A DNA stretch of 34,135 bases. Origin: Brachionus plicatilis. Taxonomy: Eukaryota; Rotifera; Eurotatoria; Ploima; Brachionidae. Both the position numbers and the translations under genes were made by a program. This document shows, in pieces, positions 1-9,367 of the stretch. The stretch's first letter is position 1. Every line of letters starts with the position of its first letter. Below the pieces are notes generated by a model that saw nothing but the letters and a program-made list of their open reading frames with translations, did not search any database and was not told where the DNA came from. The DNA lies in contig QEOQ01000345.1 in NCBI GenBank assembly GCA_010279815.1, positions 690,212 to 724,346 on the forward strand, in the 5' to 3' direction.

Positions 1-527
1 ATTTCTTGAACTGCATTTGCTGAGGTTTCTATTCGCTTTTGTTTTTTATCTGCTCTTGCCGAGCGATTCTATTTGTAGCACTTCATCATGGATGTTTTAA
101 TCGATTTTTTCAAAAAATAATTAATAATTCTTTATTTATTTATTTAAATAAAATAATTTTAGTAAGACCTTCAGGCTGGGTAGAATGGATCTAGTCCTTC
201 TTTTCAGCCAAACGATAAAACTAGAATTATTATAAATTTAAGTTCGAAATTTGTAAGTAATTGAATAAAAATCAAATTCAAAAAATTAAAAGGAAATTAA
301 AATATTTGTACAAAAATGTACAAAAAAAATTCAAAAAACCGAAATTGAATTTTAACTAATTTTCAATTTATTCAGAATTAGTATGATAAAAAAATATGTT
401 CATGATTAAAAATTTTAAAATTAAAATTTTTGAAACACTTTCAAATCAAAGGAAATTAAAATCCTTAAACTCCTTCATTACAAGAATACTTGATCTTTAA
501 CGTTTTTAACACTTTTATTTTAAAGAG

Positions 528-563
528 CTTTGACAACACTTTTATATTAAAGTGTTGTCAAAG
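528..563. repeat. perfect inverted repeat, 15-bp stem with 6-nt loop
   Basis: The arms CTTTGACAACACTTT (528-542) and AAAGTGTTGTCAAAG (549-563) are exact reverse complements around the loop TATATT. The sequence aacacttttattttaaag, starting near 509, partly repeats the inner part of the structure as a direct repeat. It lies about 420 nt beyond the stop codon of the ligand gene, so it could be in its 3' UTR, but it could equally be a foldback remnant of a mobile element. Confidence 0.85.
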
Positions 564-720
564 TAACTTGAATAACTAACTTAAATAAGATCGTAAGCCT
601 ATCATTAGAATTAATTTGCCATGGCTGACTATGAAATATATGTCTCTTTCTTGGATCAATGGTATACGATAGTGTAGCGGCATTAATTGTTGTATTCAGA
701 AATTATTAAATAAAAAAATG

Positions 721-803
721 AAAAATTTAAAAATTTTATTTTTGAAAAAATGAAAAGAATTTAAAATTTAAAAATTTTATTTTCGAAAAAATGAAAAAAA
801 TTA
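721..803. repeat. two-copy tandem duplication, period about 41 bp
   Basis: The string aatttaaaaattttattt, followed by t/cgaaaaaatgaaaa, begins at 724 and again at 765 with very few differences. This looks like a recent local duplication in AT-rich DNA. No function is suggested. Confidence 0.7.
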
Positions 804-881
804 AAAGCACAAACAAATAAATTAACATTAGTAGAAAAAAATACCAAAAATTCAATATTCTTCTTCCGGGTTCAAATAAAA

Positions 882-887
882 TTTATT
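882..887 (-). promoter_or_regulatory. possible polyadenylation signal AATAAA for the ligand gene
   Basis: The plus-strand TTTATT reads AATAAA on the minus strand, about 95 nt after the TAG stop at 980-982. The spacing suits a short 3' UTR. In DNA this AT-rich the hexamer arises easily by chance, so the assignment is tentative. Confidence 0.3.
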
Positions 888-979
888 TAAATATTGTTTT
901 AAAATATTAATTTTTTTTCTTTACAAATATAAAACACATAATTCACAAAAATGAATTGTTTTTTTCCTCAAAAGACCAA

Positions 980-1170
980 CTAAGAGCACATGCAAGTCTT
1001 GGCATTTAGCGACACCGATTTTCTAATGTAACTTGGCGACGAGCCGTATATAATGGTTATCTCGTCATCATATTCGTATATGTTGCAGCAATACGGCGTT
1101 TCGAATGAATTCTGTATTTCAAACGACTTGTAGACAATGTTCGTGTTGCTGAACACTTGGGCAGTTCCAT
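980..1170 (-). CDS. exon 2 of the TGF-beta-family ligand (C-terminal cystine-knot half)
   Basis: The acceptor is the pyrimidine-rich tttttttgtgccgcctctag directly before 1170. It supplies two bases to the phase-1 codon, giving TAT (Tyr385). The exon encodes residues 385-447, with cysteines 412, 413, 444 and 446, and stops at TAG (980-982). Other AG dinucleotides nearby give the wrong phase. The chosen join alone yields the 29-residue C5-C6 spacing of TGF-beta1. Confidence 0.92.
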
Positions 1171-2378
1171 CTAGAGGCGGCACAAAAAAATCACAAAATT
1201 CAAAAAATTTCCTCAAAATACTTACACAAACAACTGCCGCGGCAGTACTTGTACTCAATTACTTTAGGCTCAATGATAAAGTGACTCCAGCCGATCTCTT
1301 CCATCGATATGGGAATGCTTTCTCTGCAGCATGAAAAATTGTTCGACTTGAAGCCAGATCTTCTCAGCTCGGAGCAGTCTTTGAACACATTCTGATTCTT
1401 GGAGCTGTTCTGTTTCTTGTGTCCGGCGTAAATATTTCTTTTGGAGATCTTTTTAGAATTTTTTTCCTCGCCAAATTTCACATGTAGCGCCATATTCTCC
1501 TCCAAATCGGCAAATATCTGTCTCAGCTTGGCCACATCGGTGTTTATAAAGTCATTTTTGAACAGCACTTTAACTTTCATCAGGGGCTCTTTGCTCCTGG
1601 CCGGCACTTCCTTGACTATTTTTCTAACATCGGCCGAGTCGAACACGGGCTCCTGGGCCACAAAGCCATATCTGTCAGCGCCTTGCTCATCGCCATCCAC
1701 CTCAATCAAGTTAATGCGCTTAATGGGCACACCATTCACCTCCAGGTAGATGTGGCTGGCAAACTCGTAATTGAGATGCTTGTTCAGATTGATGCGGATG
1801 TACAGGTCAGCGCTCTTAATCTCTTTTTCTGTAAATTCCTTTTGTTTGCTGAGATCAAACGTCATGCAGTTAAGGGTGACAAAGGAAGTGCGTCTGTGGT
1901 GATGGCGTGTCCGATGCGGTCCCATGTCCATCATCAACTTTTGGCACCACTCATTGCCCACTTTGTCCGGCAGCAGGGTGATCTGCTGGACAATCGAGCC
2001 ATTCAGGTTGATCGAGTGCTCTTGTTCATCTGTCTCCTTGGACTCAGCATGGACATAGTTTCGGATTTCCTTGTTGCGCACTTTGCGGCTGATGCTCCTC
2101 ATTCTGCTCAGGTGCTGCTCGTCCTTGATGATGGGCTCCGGCAGCGGGTTTGTCATGTTGCTCATGAACACACTCTCGGGCATGAAGTCGATGCCCAACA
2201 ACTTGACCAGCTTGGCCTTGAATGAGTTTATGATCGCTTGCTGCTTGATTTTTTCATAGTCATCAAAGTGGGGCCTGTGCGCGCCGTAGCTGGCGCTCAG
2301 ACCGCTCAGTAATGTGGATAGCCCGAACCAGACCAGTATGGAAAAATTTGGCAATTTTTTTGGGCATATGACCATCAT
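980..2378 (-). CDS. TGF-beta/activin-class secreted ligand precursor (complete, two exons)
   Basis: Coding exons 2378-1226 and 1170-980 (minus), joined over a 55-bp intron, give 447 aa. In order there is an N-terminal hydrophobic stretch (about residues 11-30, signal peptide), a propeptide to about residue 314 ending ISKR, and a 133-aa mature domain. Its nine cysteines are 335, 350, 351, 379, 383, 412, 413, 444 and 446. From the CC doublet on, the gaps (28, 4, 29, 1, 31, 2) equal those of TGF-beta1. Motifs GWSHFIIEPK, YCRGSC, PYCC, IIYG and a final CMCS fit the TGF-beta/activin/myostatin branch. C412 matches the inter-chain cysteine, so a disulfide-linked dimer acting on type I/II Ser/Thr kinase receptors is expected. 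The start is the first in-frame ATG after an upstream stop at 2439-2441; ATG 2375-2373 is an alternative. Which paralogue it is (activin, myoglianin, dawdle or other) cannot be told. Confidence 0.93.
1226..2378 (-). CDS. exon 1 of the TGF-beta-family ligand
   Basis: This exon encodes the signal peptide, the whole propeptide and the mature domain through residue 384, just after the CRGSC motif. It ends TTG T at a strong donor, GTAAGTATTT (1225 downward), in phase 1. Reading through the donor adds eight residues and then a stop, so the exon cannot end by itself. The propeptide has a basic HRTRHHHRR run at residues 155-163 and cysteines at 145 and 171. Confidence 0.92.
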
Positions 2379-3263
2379 AAAAAAAAATTGAAAATATACT
2401 CGAAAAAAATTAAAAAAAAAATTTTTTTTTTTTATTGCTCAATTTAAATTTAATAAAATAAAGTTTCTAAAATAAAAAAAAACAAAAAAGTTTTATTTTT
2501 TTAACATTAGATAAATTTGAAGATAGAGTTCTTAAATTTATAGCAGAGCCCACGTATCCGCCATTAATCACAAGTCTTTATCTCGATAAGCCTGTTTTGG
2601 AACAAAAAAAAGACGAAAAACATTATATAACAGTTTTAAATGGGGAAAGAGATAAAAGAAAGGAGCAGTCCTCCTTTGGATCTTAGTGCCATCACTTAAT
2701 ACTGATCTGAAATTTGACAAGACGCTCATTTTATCGATTTGATCTTAAAATGTAAAAATTGCATTGAATTTATAGCCTACATGTGCTGGCAGATTTAATT
2801 ATCTGTTGGCATTTCTTTTTTGCATTTTTGCTGAAGGCAAACAGGCCAAAAATGTTTATCTTTAAACTGGAACTTAACCTGATTTCGCTTTTGAAATTTG
2901 AAATCGATTTTATCTATGTTTGTGTTCGAATTATCATTTGAAACTAGGTCTTTCGGTTAATAAATATTTTAACATTTCAACATAGATAATAAACAAAAAA
3001 AAATCTGTAAACCGCCAAGATTTTCTAGCTCAGCTCTTTTAAATGCTCTCTCAAATAGAGAAACAAAATTTTTTTTTTTTGAAACATAAACAAAATTTAA
3101 ATTCAAAACATTTTTGTTTCTAATTATGAAATTTTTGTTATCTATTTTCTCCTAGTTCTAGTAATAGCACTTAATCTCACTAATGAGAACTAGCGAGAGC
3201 ACATCAACATTTAATTGATTACGTAAAAAAAATATTTTATTTTTTTTTTTTTAAGTTAAACAC

Positions 3264-3283
3264 CTATTTCACTTCTGAAATAG
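3264..3283. repeat. perfect 8-bp hairpin
   Basis: CTATTTCA (3264-3271) and TGAAATAG (3276-3283) pair around the loop CTTC. It sits at the edge of the GC-richer island, which holds two further inverted repeats. Confidence 0.7.
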
Positions 3284-3451
3284 TTTTGATAAAGCCTCGA
3301 CATGTTTAATTAATTTTTCGAGCCTCACCCACACGCGGTTCCAAAACGTGTTCTGAACAAACACTGGCCCAGGTCGTTTGGATTTTTCCAGCAAAGGCTG
3401 CAAAAATCCAAATTTGCAGCCTTTGCATTTGTTATTGAAAAAATTTTGCAA
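3269..3451 (-). CDS. possible small protein or isolated exon, 60 codons, unrecognised
   Basis: A 60-aa minus-strand frame starts at an ATG and ends TGA. Its centre (about 3290-3430) is clearly richer in GC than the flanks, as true exons are in this window. The product is lysine-rich with a CKGC motif, a KSKRPGP segment and an amphipathic C-terminal stretch containing RLEKLIKHVEAL. No family was recognised. An acceptor-like TTTTTGCAG and a donor-like GTGAGG also occur inside, so an internal exon is possible. Against coding, much of the same DNA forms inverted repeats, which suggests a structured noncoding element. Confidence 0.22.
   Translation of the reverse strand: MQNFFNNKCKGCKFGFLQPLLEKSKRPGPVFVQNTFWNRVWVRLEKLIKHVEALSKLFQK
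3377..3426. repeat. two overlapping, mutually exclusive inverted repeats
   Basis: TTTGGATTTTT (3377-3387) pairs perfectly with AAAAATCCAAA (3402-3412), 11 bp. GCAAAGGCTGCAAA (3391-3404) pairs perfectly with TTTGCAGCCTTTGC (3413-3426), 14 bp with an 8-nt loop. The two share bases 3402-3404 and cannot form fully together. This arrangement resembles alternative RNA folds or a nested foldback remnant. Confidence 0.85.
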
Positions 3452-5329
3452 TTTTTTTTTTAATTATAAAACTTGTTTAACTAATTAGTTAATTGATTAA
3501 AAAGTTTTTTGTTCCTTCTAATCAACAATCTGATCATATTTTTCTACATCAAAATTTTTAAAAATAAGCAGCCACTGCAGGTTTGAACCAAATGAGACGA
3601 ATTCTAGCATTGTTCAATTATTAAAATTTAGAAACAAAAGATAATGATGACAAAAACGCCTACCTTTTTTTCGAATAAATGAAAAAAATGCGTCAATGCT
3701 AAATTAATATAATCGATTTTAAATTTATCTAATCATGTGATGAAAATCTAAAAAATAATTTTTTTCCAAGCAAAACATTACTTAAATTTCAAATTTTAAA
3801 ATTTTTTGCCAAAAAAAATAATTAAGTTTTTTGTTTATTTCAATTAAGGCTATTTGAGATACTTAAAAAAAATGAAATTTTGTGGATTTAATTTTTTTTT
3901 AATTAAACTTTAAACTAGAAATAAGTCAACTTGTGGGATAAATCATTAAAATTTTTTTTAAAATTTTATTTCAAACAGTGCTAAAGAACATTCACTTATA
4001 AATATTTAATGATTATTTAGATAGTTTGAGAAATTAAATTTAAGAAGACTAAGTCAATTATATTTTTGGATTATTTTTTGAAATTTTTCTTGACTTAATT
4101 AATTTGTTTGCCTGAAAATAGGATCTTTTCCAATGTTTAAAATTTAGGTGATCGATTATCTGACATAAAAATTAATTTGGTAAAAATTGAATAATTTAAA
4201 GATAAATTTTATTTTTCTTAATTTTGAGTAAATTTAAGACTGCTACTCTATTTGATTCCTCTAAAGATATAATCACGAATTGCATGCAAAAATTAAAGAA
4301 AAAATTGAAATTTTATTTACTCTTTTACAATCAAATACTGATAATCAAATAAATGCTTTTAATCAAGATTAATCATATATTGAAAATTTAAGATAAATTA
4401 AAAAAATTTATCTCAAGAAGCTAAAACACGGATGGTAATTTTGCGCTTTAAATTGCGACTTTATTTTAGAATGAATAAAAATATGAGTTTCATTATAAAA
4501 AGAAATGCGTAAATAATAATAGTTTTTCTTTACATTCATGAAACTTTATTTCGATTTTTCATTTCCATCTATACTTATTTTATAGATAAGAAAGTTTTGA
4601 GATTTTTTTTTCTCTAGATAAAAAAACAGGACAAATTGTTTTTAAAATAAATTTTAATAAAGATCTATAGATGTTTTTTAATATTCTAATATAATTCGAT
4701 GTTCTGATTAAATTTTGTTCTTTTCAAAAATCATCCTGGATTACTTGTCCAAATAAAGCATCTAATATTTTTTTTACCAACTTGCTGCTTTTGAGACAAC
4801 TGAAGAAATTCGAAAATCAACTTATAAGGAAGAATGTAATTCAAAAAATGATCTGAGATTTTATCATAACTGATCAAAAAATCTAATAATATTCTAAATA
4901 TAAAAAATCTTCGTTTTGACTAAAACATATATTGTTTATTCTTTCGAATTTGAAAAGGATCTTTTTTTGATTATTTTTTATTTCAGTATTATTTGAGCAC
5001 ATAAACAATAATTAATTAAAATTTTTCATTTTTAAAAATTATTATCAATAAAAATTATCAAGATGAGGAGATGAGAATGAGAAGTTTCCTTTCCGTTTTA
5101 AATTAAACTTAGAATACTCAAAAAGGACTCTATATTAAAATTTAATAAGCTTAAAATAATAAGCTTTAAATTGACGAAATAATTATCTTTAGTCTGTATT
5201 TTTTTCAACATTTTTGATAATTGTTTGAATCTTTCCAATATTTAATTATTAATTTAATATGAAAATTGCCTTTTTTACATTAAACACAAGAACCTTTATT
5301 GGTACATTATCTTATAAATTTTTTTGTAG

Positions 5330-5516
5330 GCTACTATGCTATCATCGGATCTAAAAATGACTGCTCAGCTTTCAAGTTTATGTCCAGAAGCCGAAAATTT
5401 AAGTGAACATTTGGCTTTAGATGAAATTGTATAAGACTAGGTCTTTTGGTATGCGTAAAATAATTTCCATGGAAAAGAGATATATGTCGTATCTGAATAA
5501 AGAAGAAAAAACTTGA
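5330..5516 (+). pseudogene. coding-like remnant, unidentified
   Basis: After an acceptor-like ttttttgtag, a frame from 5330 to the TAA at 5432 encodes a plausible 34-aa peptide including QLSSLCPEAENLSEHLALDE. A different, overlapping frame (5421-5516) continues with SFGMRKIISMEKRY before a TGA. Base composition is more balanced than the flanks. Two frames in series suggest a frameshifted old coding sequence, perhaps a transposase, though no family was recognised with confidence. A short genuine exon using the GTATAA after codon ATT as donor is an alternative. Confidence 0.2.
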
Positions 5517-7365
5517 TTGAAATATATAGAATGTTTATAATGATTGAATTTTAGACAAAAAATGGAATAGAAAAATTTGGGTCAGATAGTGATCCAAAAA
5601 CGCATTGGTAAAACAGAGAATCGGCTTAAAGATGTGTTCAGATGTTCTTCACATAAAAATGTCGTGATCATTATTACCTATTGAGTACCTAAATGGTATA
5701 AAAATATTTTGGTACAAAACTCAGCATAATAGTCTATGATTACCTCATTGATGAAATAATAATACTAGGAACATTTATATTTGTGTTGATAGTCTTCTTA
5801 TTTTTTATGTATGATATTAGTTGGTCTTGTTTTTAGACCATATAATATAATATTCAAAATTAAGGTCTCTCATGTTTATATCATCATTTTCAACATCAAA
5901 TTCATCTACATCAATGATGATATTTTTACAGTATAAAATTTGATTGATAAATAAATTTTTTTGGAAAACAATTTGAAAAATAAAAAGCTTGTCTTGTATT
6001 TTTAAAGAAATTTTAAATATAATAGACACGGAACTACATTTTTTTATCAAATATCATTAAAATAATCAATTTGATATTTAAAAATAATTTTTTTCTAAAA
6101 ATTAAGATATTTGACAATTTTTGGTAATGTTTTTGACAAGAATTAATCATCAAAGAAATTAAGAGAAATACTTGAAATTGAGGAGCCAAGTGAAAATTAT
6201 TTAATTAAAATCATCACTTTATACCTCGGTGAATAAATTCATCACATAAAAAATAAAAAGCTTCTATGTTAAACATCATTTTTTAATTACTGTTTTATTT
6301 TTTACATTTTGATATTCAATGAATTAAGAAAAACCCGCAAAAAATTTCTTCAAATTTTAAAAGCTCAGTCTTATGTAAAATTCGTTCCTCAAGGTATTGC
6401 TTAAATTATTCATACCAAAAAAATGATGTGACTTATATTTTTATTTATTTTTTATTTTTAATTCGTAAATGCTTTTTGATTTATTTAATCGATGCAATTT
6501 TAAAATTTAATTAAAAAAATTAAAAAATATTTTTGAATTAAATAATTAAACCTTAAAATGAATTATTTTTATTATCTTTCATTTGTTTTTAGATTATTGA
6601 GTTGCGTGATTTTTTAGAAAGCTATCTTACCATATCTATTTTCAAAATACTAAAAAATTTTAGATAAATAATAATTTTATTAAATAAAATATTGCAAAGA
6701 AAATTTAAAATACTTTCTAATAATTCTATTTTATGGAGTAACCTCAAAAAAAAACAGTATTGTGAAAAATACAAAATCAAATAATTATTTTCCTACAATT
6801 AAAATTATCACGTTGAAGTTAGGAACAATTTATTTTATTTAAGAACAAAGTTTTTAAAATTTGATTTTTTTAAAATTCAATTTTATAAAAAAATCAAGAT
6901 TTAGATAAAATAGAATTTTTTAGAATTTATTTGAATGTTTTAATAAAAAAAAATTTTTATAGTAGAAAATAAATTTTGAGATGATTATTGTCCCCATTTC
7001 ATCGTCTCTTTAAAATTTATCCTGTAGATTTTACTTACTTTAAGCTCAAACACAATGAGTTTTTAATACGAAAAAATTTTACTTATTTTCATTGAAAAGA
7101 ATAGATAATCACTTGTAAATAATTTTGAATCGAAAAAAAATCATATTTTACATTCAGTATTATAAAGGTTTCATGTAACTATTTAAAAGTATATTTTCAT
7201 TTTAAAAACTGGAAATTTATTCCACAAATGGTGTTGAAAAACTACATATTAAATATTTCAATTTTTATTAGTAAATAAAATATTTTTCTTTTTTTATTTA
7301 TTCGATTTGAATCACTCGAAACTGTCTTACATTCTAGTAATAAGATAAAATTAAAAAAAAAAGCT

Positions 7366-7382
7366 TTTATTTTAAATTTATT
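7366..7382 (-). promoter_or_regulatory. possible polyadenylation signals of the receptor gene
   Basis: Two TTTATT hexamers on the plus strand (7366-7371 and 7377-7382) read AATAAA on the minus strand, 130-150 nt after the TGA stop at 7512-7514. Their position suits a short 3' UTR, but such hexamers are common by chance here. Confidence 0.25.
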
Positions 7383-7511
7383 TATAAAAGATCGGAATTT
7401 AAAATAAAATGTACATTTAAAAAATCGATTTTGAAAAAAAAATCTCCACTGAGCCTTTAACATTATCCTGAGAATAATCACCGTCGAGCACTAAAACTCT
7501 TTTTGTTTGAT

Positions 7512-9367
7512 TCATATATTCAAATGATGAAAATGATTAGCATTCTCAAATGTCTTGTATCGATTTTGCTGCAGAGTGCTTGACGGTGAAGAGGTGTACA
7601 TGTTTTGCAAGCGAGTGTTGAGTGTGTTCGAAAACGTGTTCATTGGCGACAATTCATTGAACAAATCCGACAGTCTGTAGGGCGATTCTTCCTGTTTGCG
7701 ATTCAAAGTGGTGAATCTGGTCTCTGGGTCACAATTGGAAATTTTAGCATTAAAATTCTGCGATCTGATCAGCAGCATAGATGGTTGTTCTTGGTCTGTT
7801 TTGGAGCCAGTCATTGGCGATGAGACCATAAATCTGGTCATCTGATTATTTATTAGATTAGCCAGCACTTTGGCGTCTTTGTCTTCCTCTTCCTCGTCCA
7901 GCAAAGAAGAACAATTGGCAGTTGATTCATTTCTGGGCGAATTGGTAAGTGTTTGGCTGGTTTTGGAAGAATCGGTGATGAGCGGAGAAGTGGATGGCAT
8001 TAGCAAAGGCTCGCTGGTCGTCGAGCATGTGTTGTTCTTGCACAAAGTGGTCTTCAGTTGTTTGACTGTGTTTGGCTGGCTAAGACTAAGCCATTCGTTT
8101 ATTTTCTTTTCTGACTCGAAGCTGTTTCTTTTCTTGGAACAATAGGTGAACAAACACATGATTAGGAGTACAAGACCGACCAGGCCGAGGACCAGAGAAC
8201 TCACAAGCATCATGAACACAATGTAATTGTCCAGGCTCAGCTTGTCCAGCAGGGTTTTTTCTCTTACCAACACCATTGAATGTCGAGTGCCATAGGCATT
8301 CGACGATTTGCATTTGTATGTGCCAAAGTCTTGTTTGCGTATGTTTCTGATGTGAAGAACACTTTTGAGTATGGACAGTGGCTCAGAGTCTGTGGATAGA
8401 ACATTTTTGTTGTGTGTGCTCATATTGTCCTCTTCGATGTCCTCGGTCAACTCGATATCGACCATTTTTTGGCTCACTGTCACATTTTCGTATTTTATTT
8501 TAAAATTTTTGCTTATTGTTTTATTCAGAGTGTTGTTTTGAATAGAAAAATGAGAATTGGGAATTATTTTTCCATTGTCTTTGATCCAAACCAGCGATTC
8601 CAAGTGAGGCAGTGGTTCAATGAAACAGGTGAGAGTTACCGAGCTGCCGATGGATGCGGCAAGCTCTTTGGCCGCATCGTGTTTGTCCAATGAATCGTGG
8701 CTTTGCATCAGAAGACCAATTTGCTCTTCCGGATTCAAATTTTTGCCAGAAGAGAACATTTTGGCAACTGGCGGACCGGTGGGGTTGATTTTAATGAATC
8801 TGCTAATGGGACTGTCTTGATAGAGTTGGTTGGACGCGTGGCATACATAGACTCCAAAGTCGTTTTGGCCAGAATCGGACTGCTTCTGGTCGTAGACAGG
8901 CTGGTAATCTTCGTAGTCATAGTAGTCATAGTAGACGTCATCGTATTCATTGGAGTAAGCAACAGGTCTGAAGTTGATCTCTAGATCGTCCATTTGTTCT
9001 GTATTTCTTCTGTTTCTTTTACTTTTAAGCCTTCTCGGCGCTTTTATGGCCGAGTTTAGATCGTCTGGAAGACCGGCACAGCCAAATGAAGATATGGTAT
9101 AGGTTGGTCCGTAGCCGATCAATTGGTCTTCGTATGCAGGCTCGTTTGTGCCAAAGAGTTTATGGCCAATGCCGAATAGGCTAAAGAAGCTTTTTCTGTG
9201 CTCATTTGACTCTTCAATTTGTGCCTGTGAGATGAATCGTCGTCGATACCAAGTGATGTTCGACTTTGGATTAGACTTCACCTGACAGTCAAGTGTAAGT
9301 GGCTTGTTGCAGCCCGATTTATCCATTGATAGATACGAGGCTCCTCCTCTTATAAACCAAGGTTTGA
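7512..9367 (-). CDS. receptor exon 4: Ig4, Ig5, membrane span and cytoplasmic tail
   Basis: The acceptor attttatcaag ends before 9367 and supplies two bases that complete Phe364. The first in-frame ATG (9326) is internal, because the Ig4 strand starts upstream at KPWFIRGG. Ig4 carries WYRR and DFGVYVC. Ig5 carries VTLTC, LVWIKD and DFGTYKC. The membrane span runs YIVFMMLVSSLVLGLVGLVL and onward, followed by basic CSKKR as a stop-transfer. The tail has an acidic DEEEEDKD run and tyrosines 927, 954 and 967 as possible phosphorylation sites. The acceptor lacks a strong pyrimidine tract, so its exact position is slightly less certain than the others. Confidence 0.88.

Larger units (their letters stand above)
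1..979. other. AT-rich 3' flank of the TGF-beta-family gene
   Basis: No gene is seen here. The interval lies downstream of the minus-strand ligand gene and may include its 3' UTR. It holds a perfect hairpin (528-563), a 41-bp-period tandem duplication (721-803) and a possible polyadenylation signal (882-887). Positions 600-700 are slightly richer in GC, but no open frame of useful length was noticed. Confidence 0.6.
2379..7511. other. intergenic region between ligand 5' end and receptor 3' end
   Basis: This is 5.1 kb of mostly very AT-rich DNA. The part next to the ligand start (about 2520-2950) is less AT-rich and probably includes its promoter and 5' UTR, but no core element is convincing. 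A structured, GC-richer island lies at 3260-3451 and a weak coding-like remnant at 5330-5520. Short minus-strand ORFs at 5817-6050 and 7242-7481 are low-complexity AT translations. Nothing else was recognised. Confidence 0.6.

Noticed and set aside
1200..1225. Ligand exon 1 continuing to a stop at 1200
   Set aside because: A strong GTAAGTAT donor lies at 1225 and the read-through tail lacks the last four knot cysteines, which are found in frame in the next exon.
1683..2225. 180-codon plus-strand frame opposite the ligand gene
   Set aside because: It is the antisense shadow of a well-supported exon and has no recognisable domain.
2410..2440. Long A then T run as a palindromic signal
   Set aside because: Homopolymer runs of this kind are everywhere in the window and give trivial self-complementarity.
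7605..8984. Several plus- and minus-strand frames overlapping the last receptor exon
   Set aside because: They are alternative-frame shadows of the Ig4-tail coding sequence.
7512..9326. A separate 604-aa gene starting at the ATG at 9326
   Set aside because: The Ig4 strand begins upstream of that ATG, there is no signal peptide, and an acceptor at 9368 joins in phase to exon 3. It is the last exon of the receptor.
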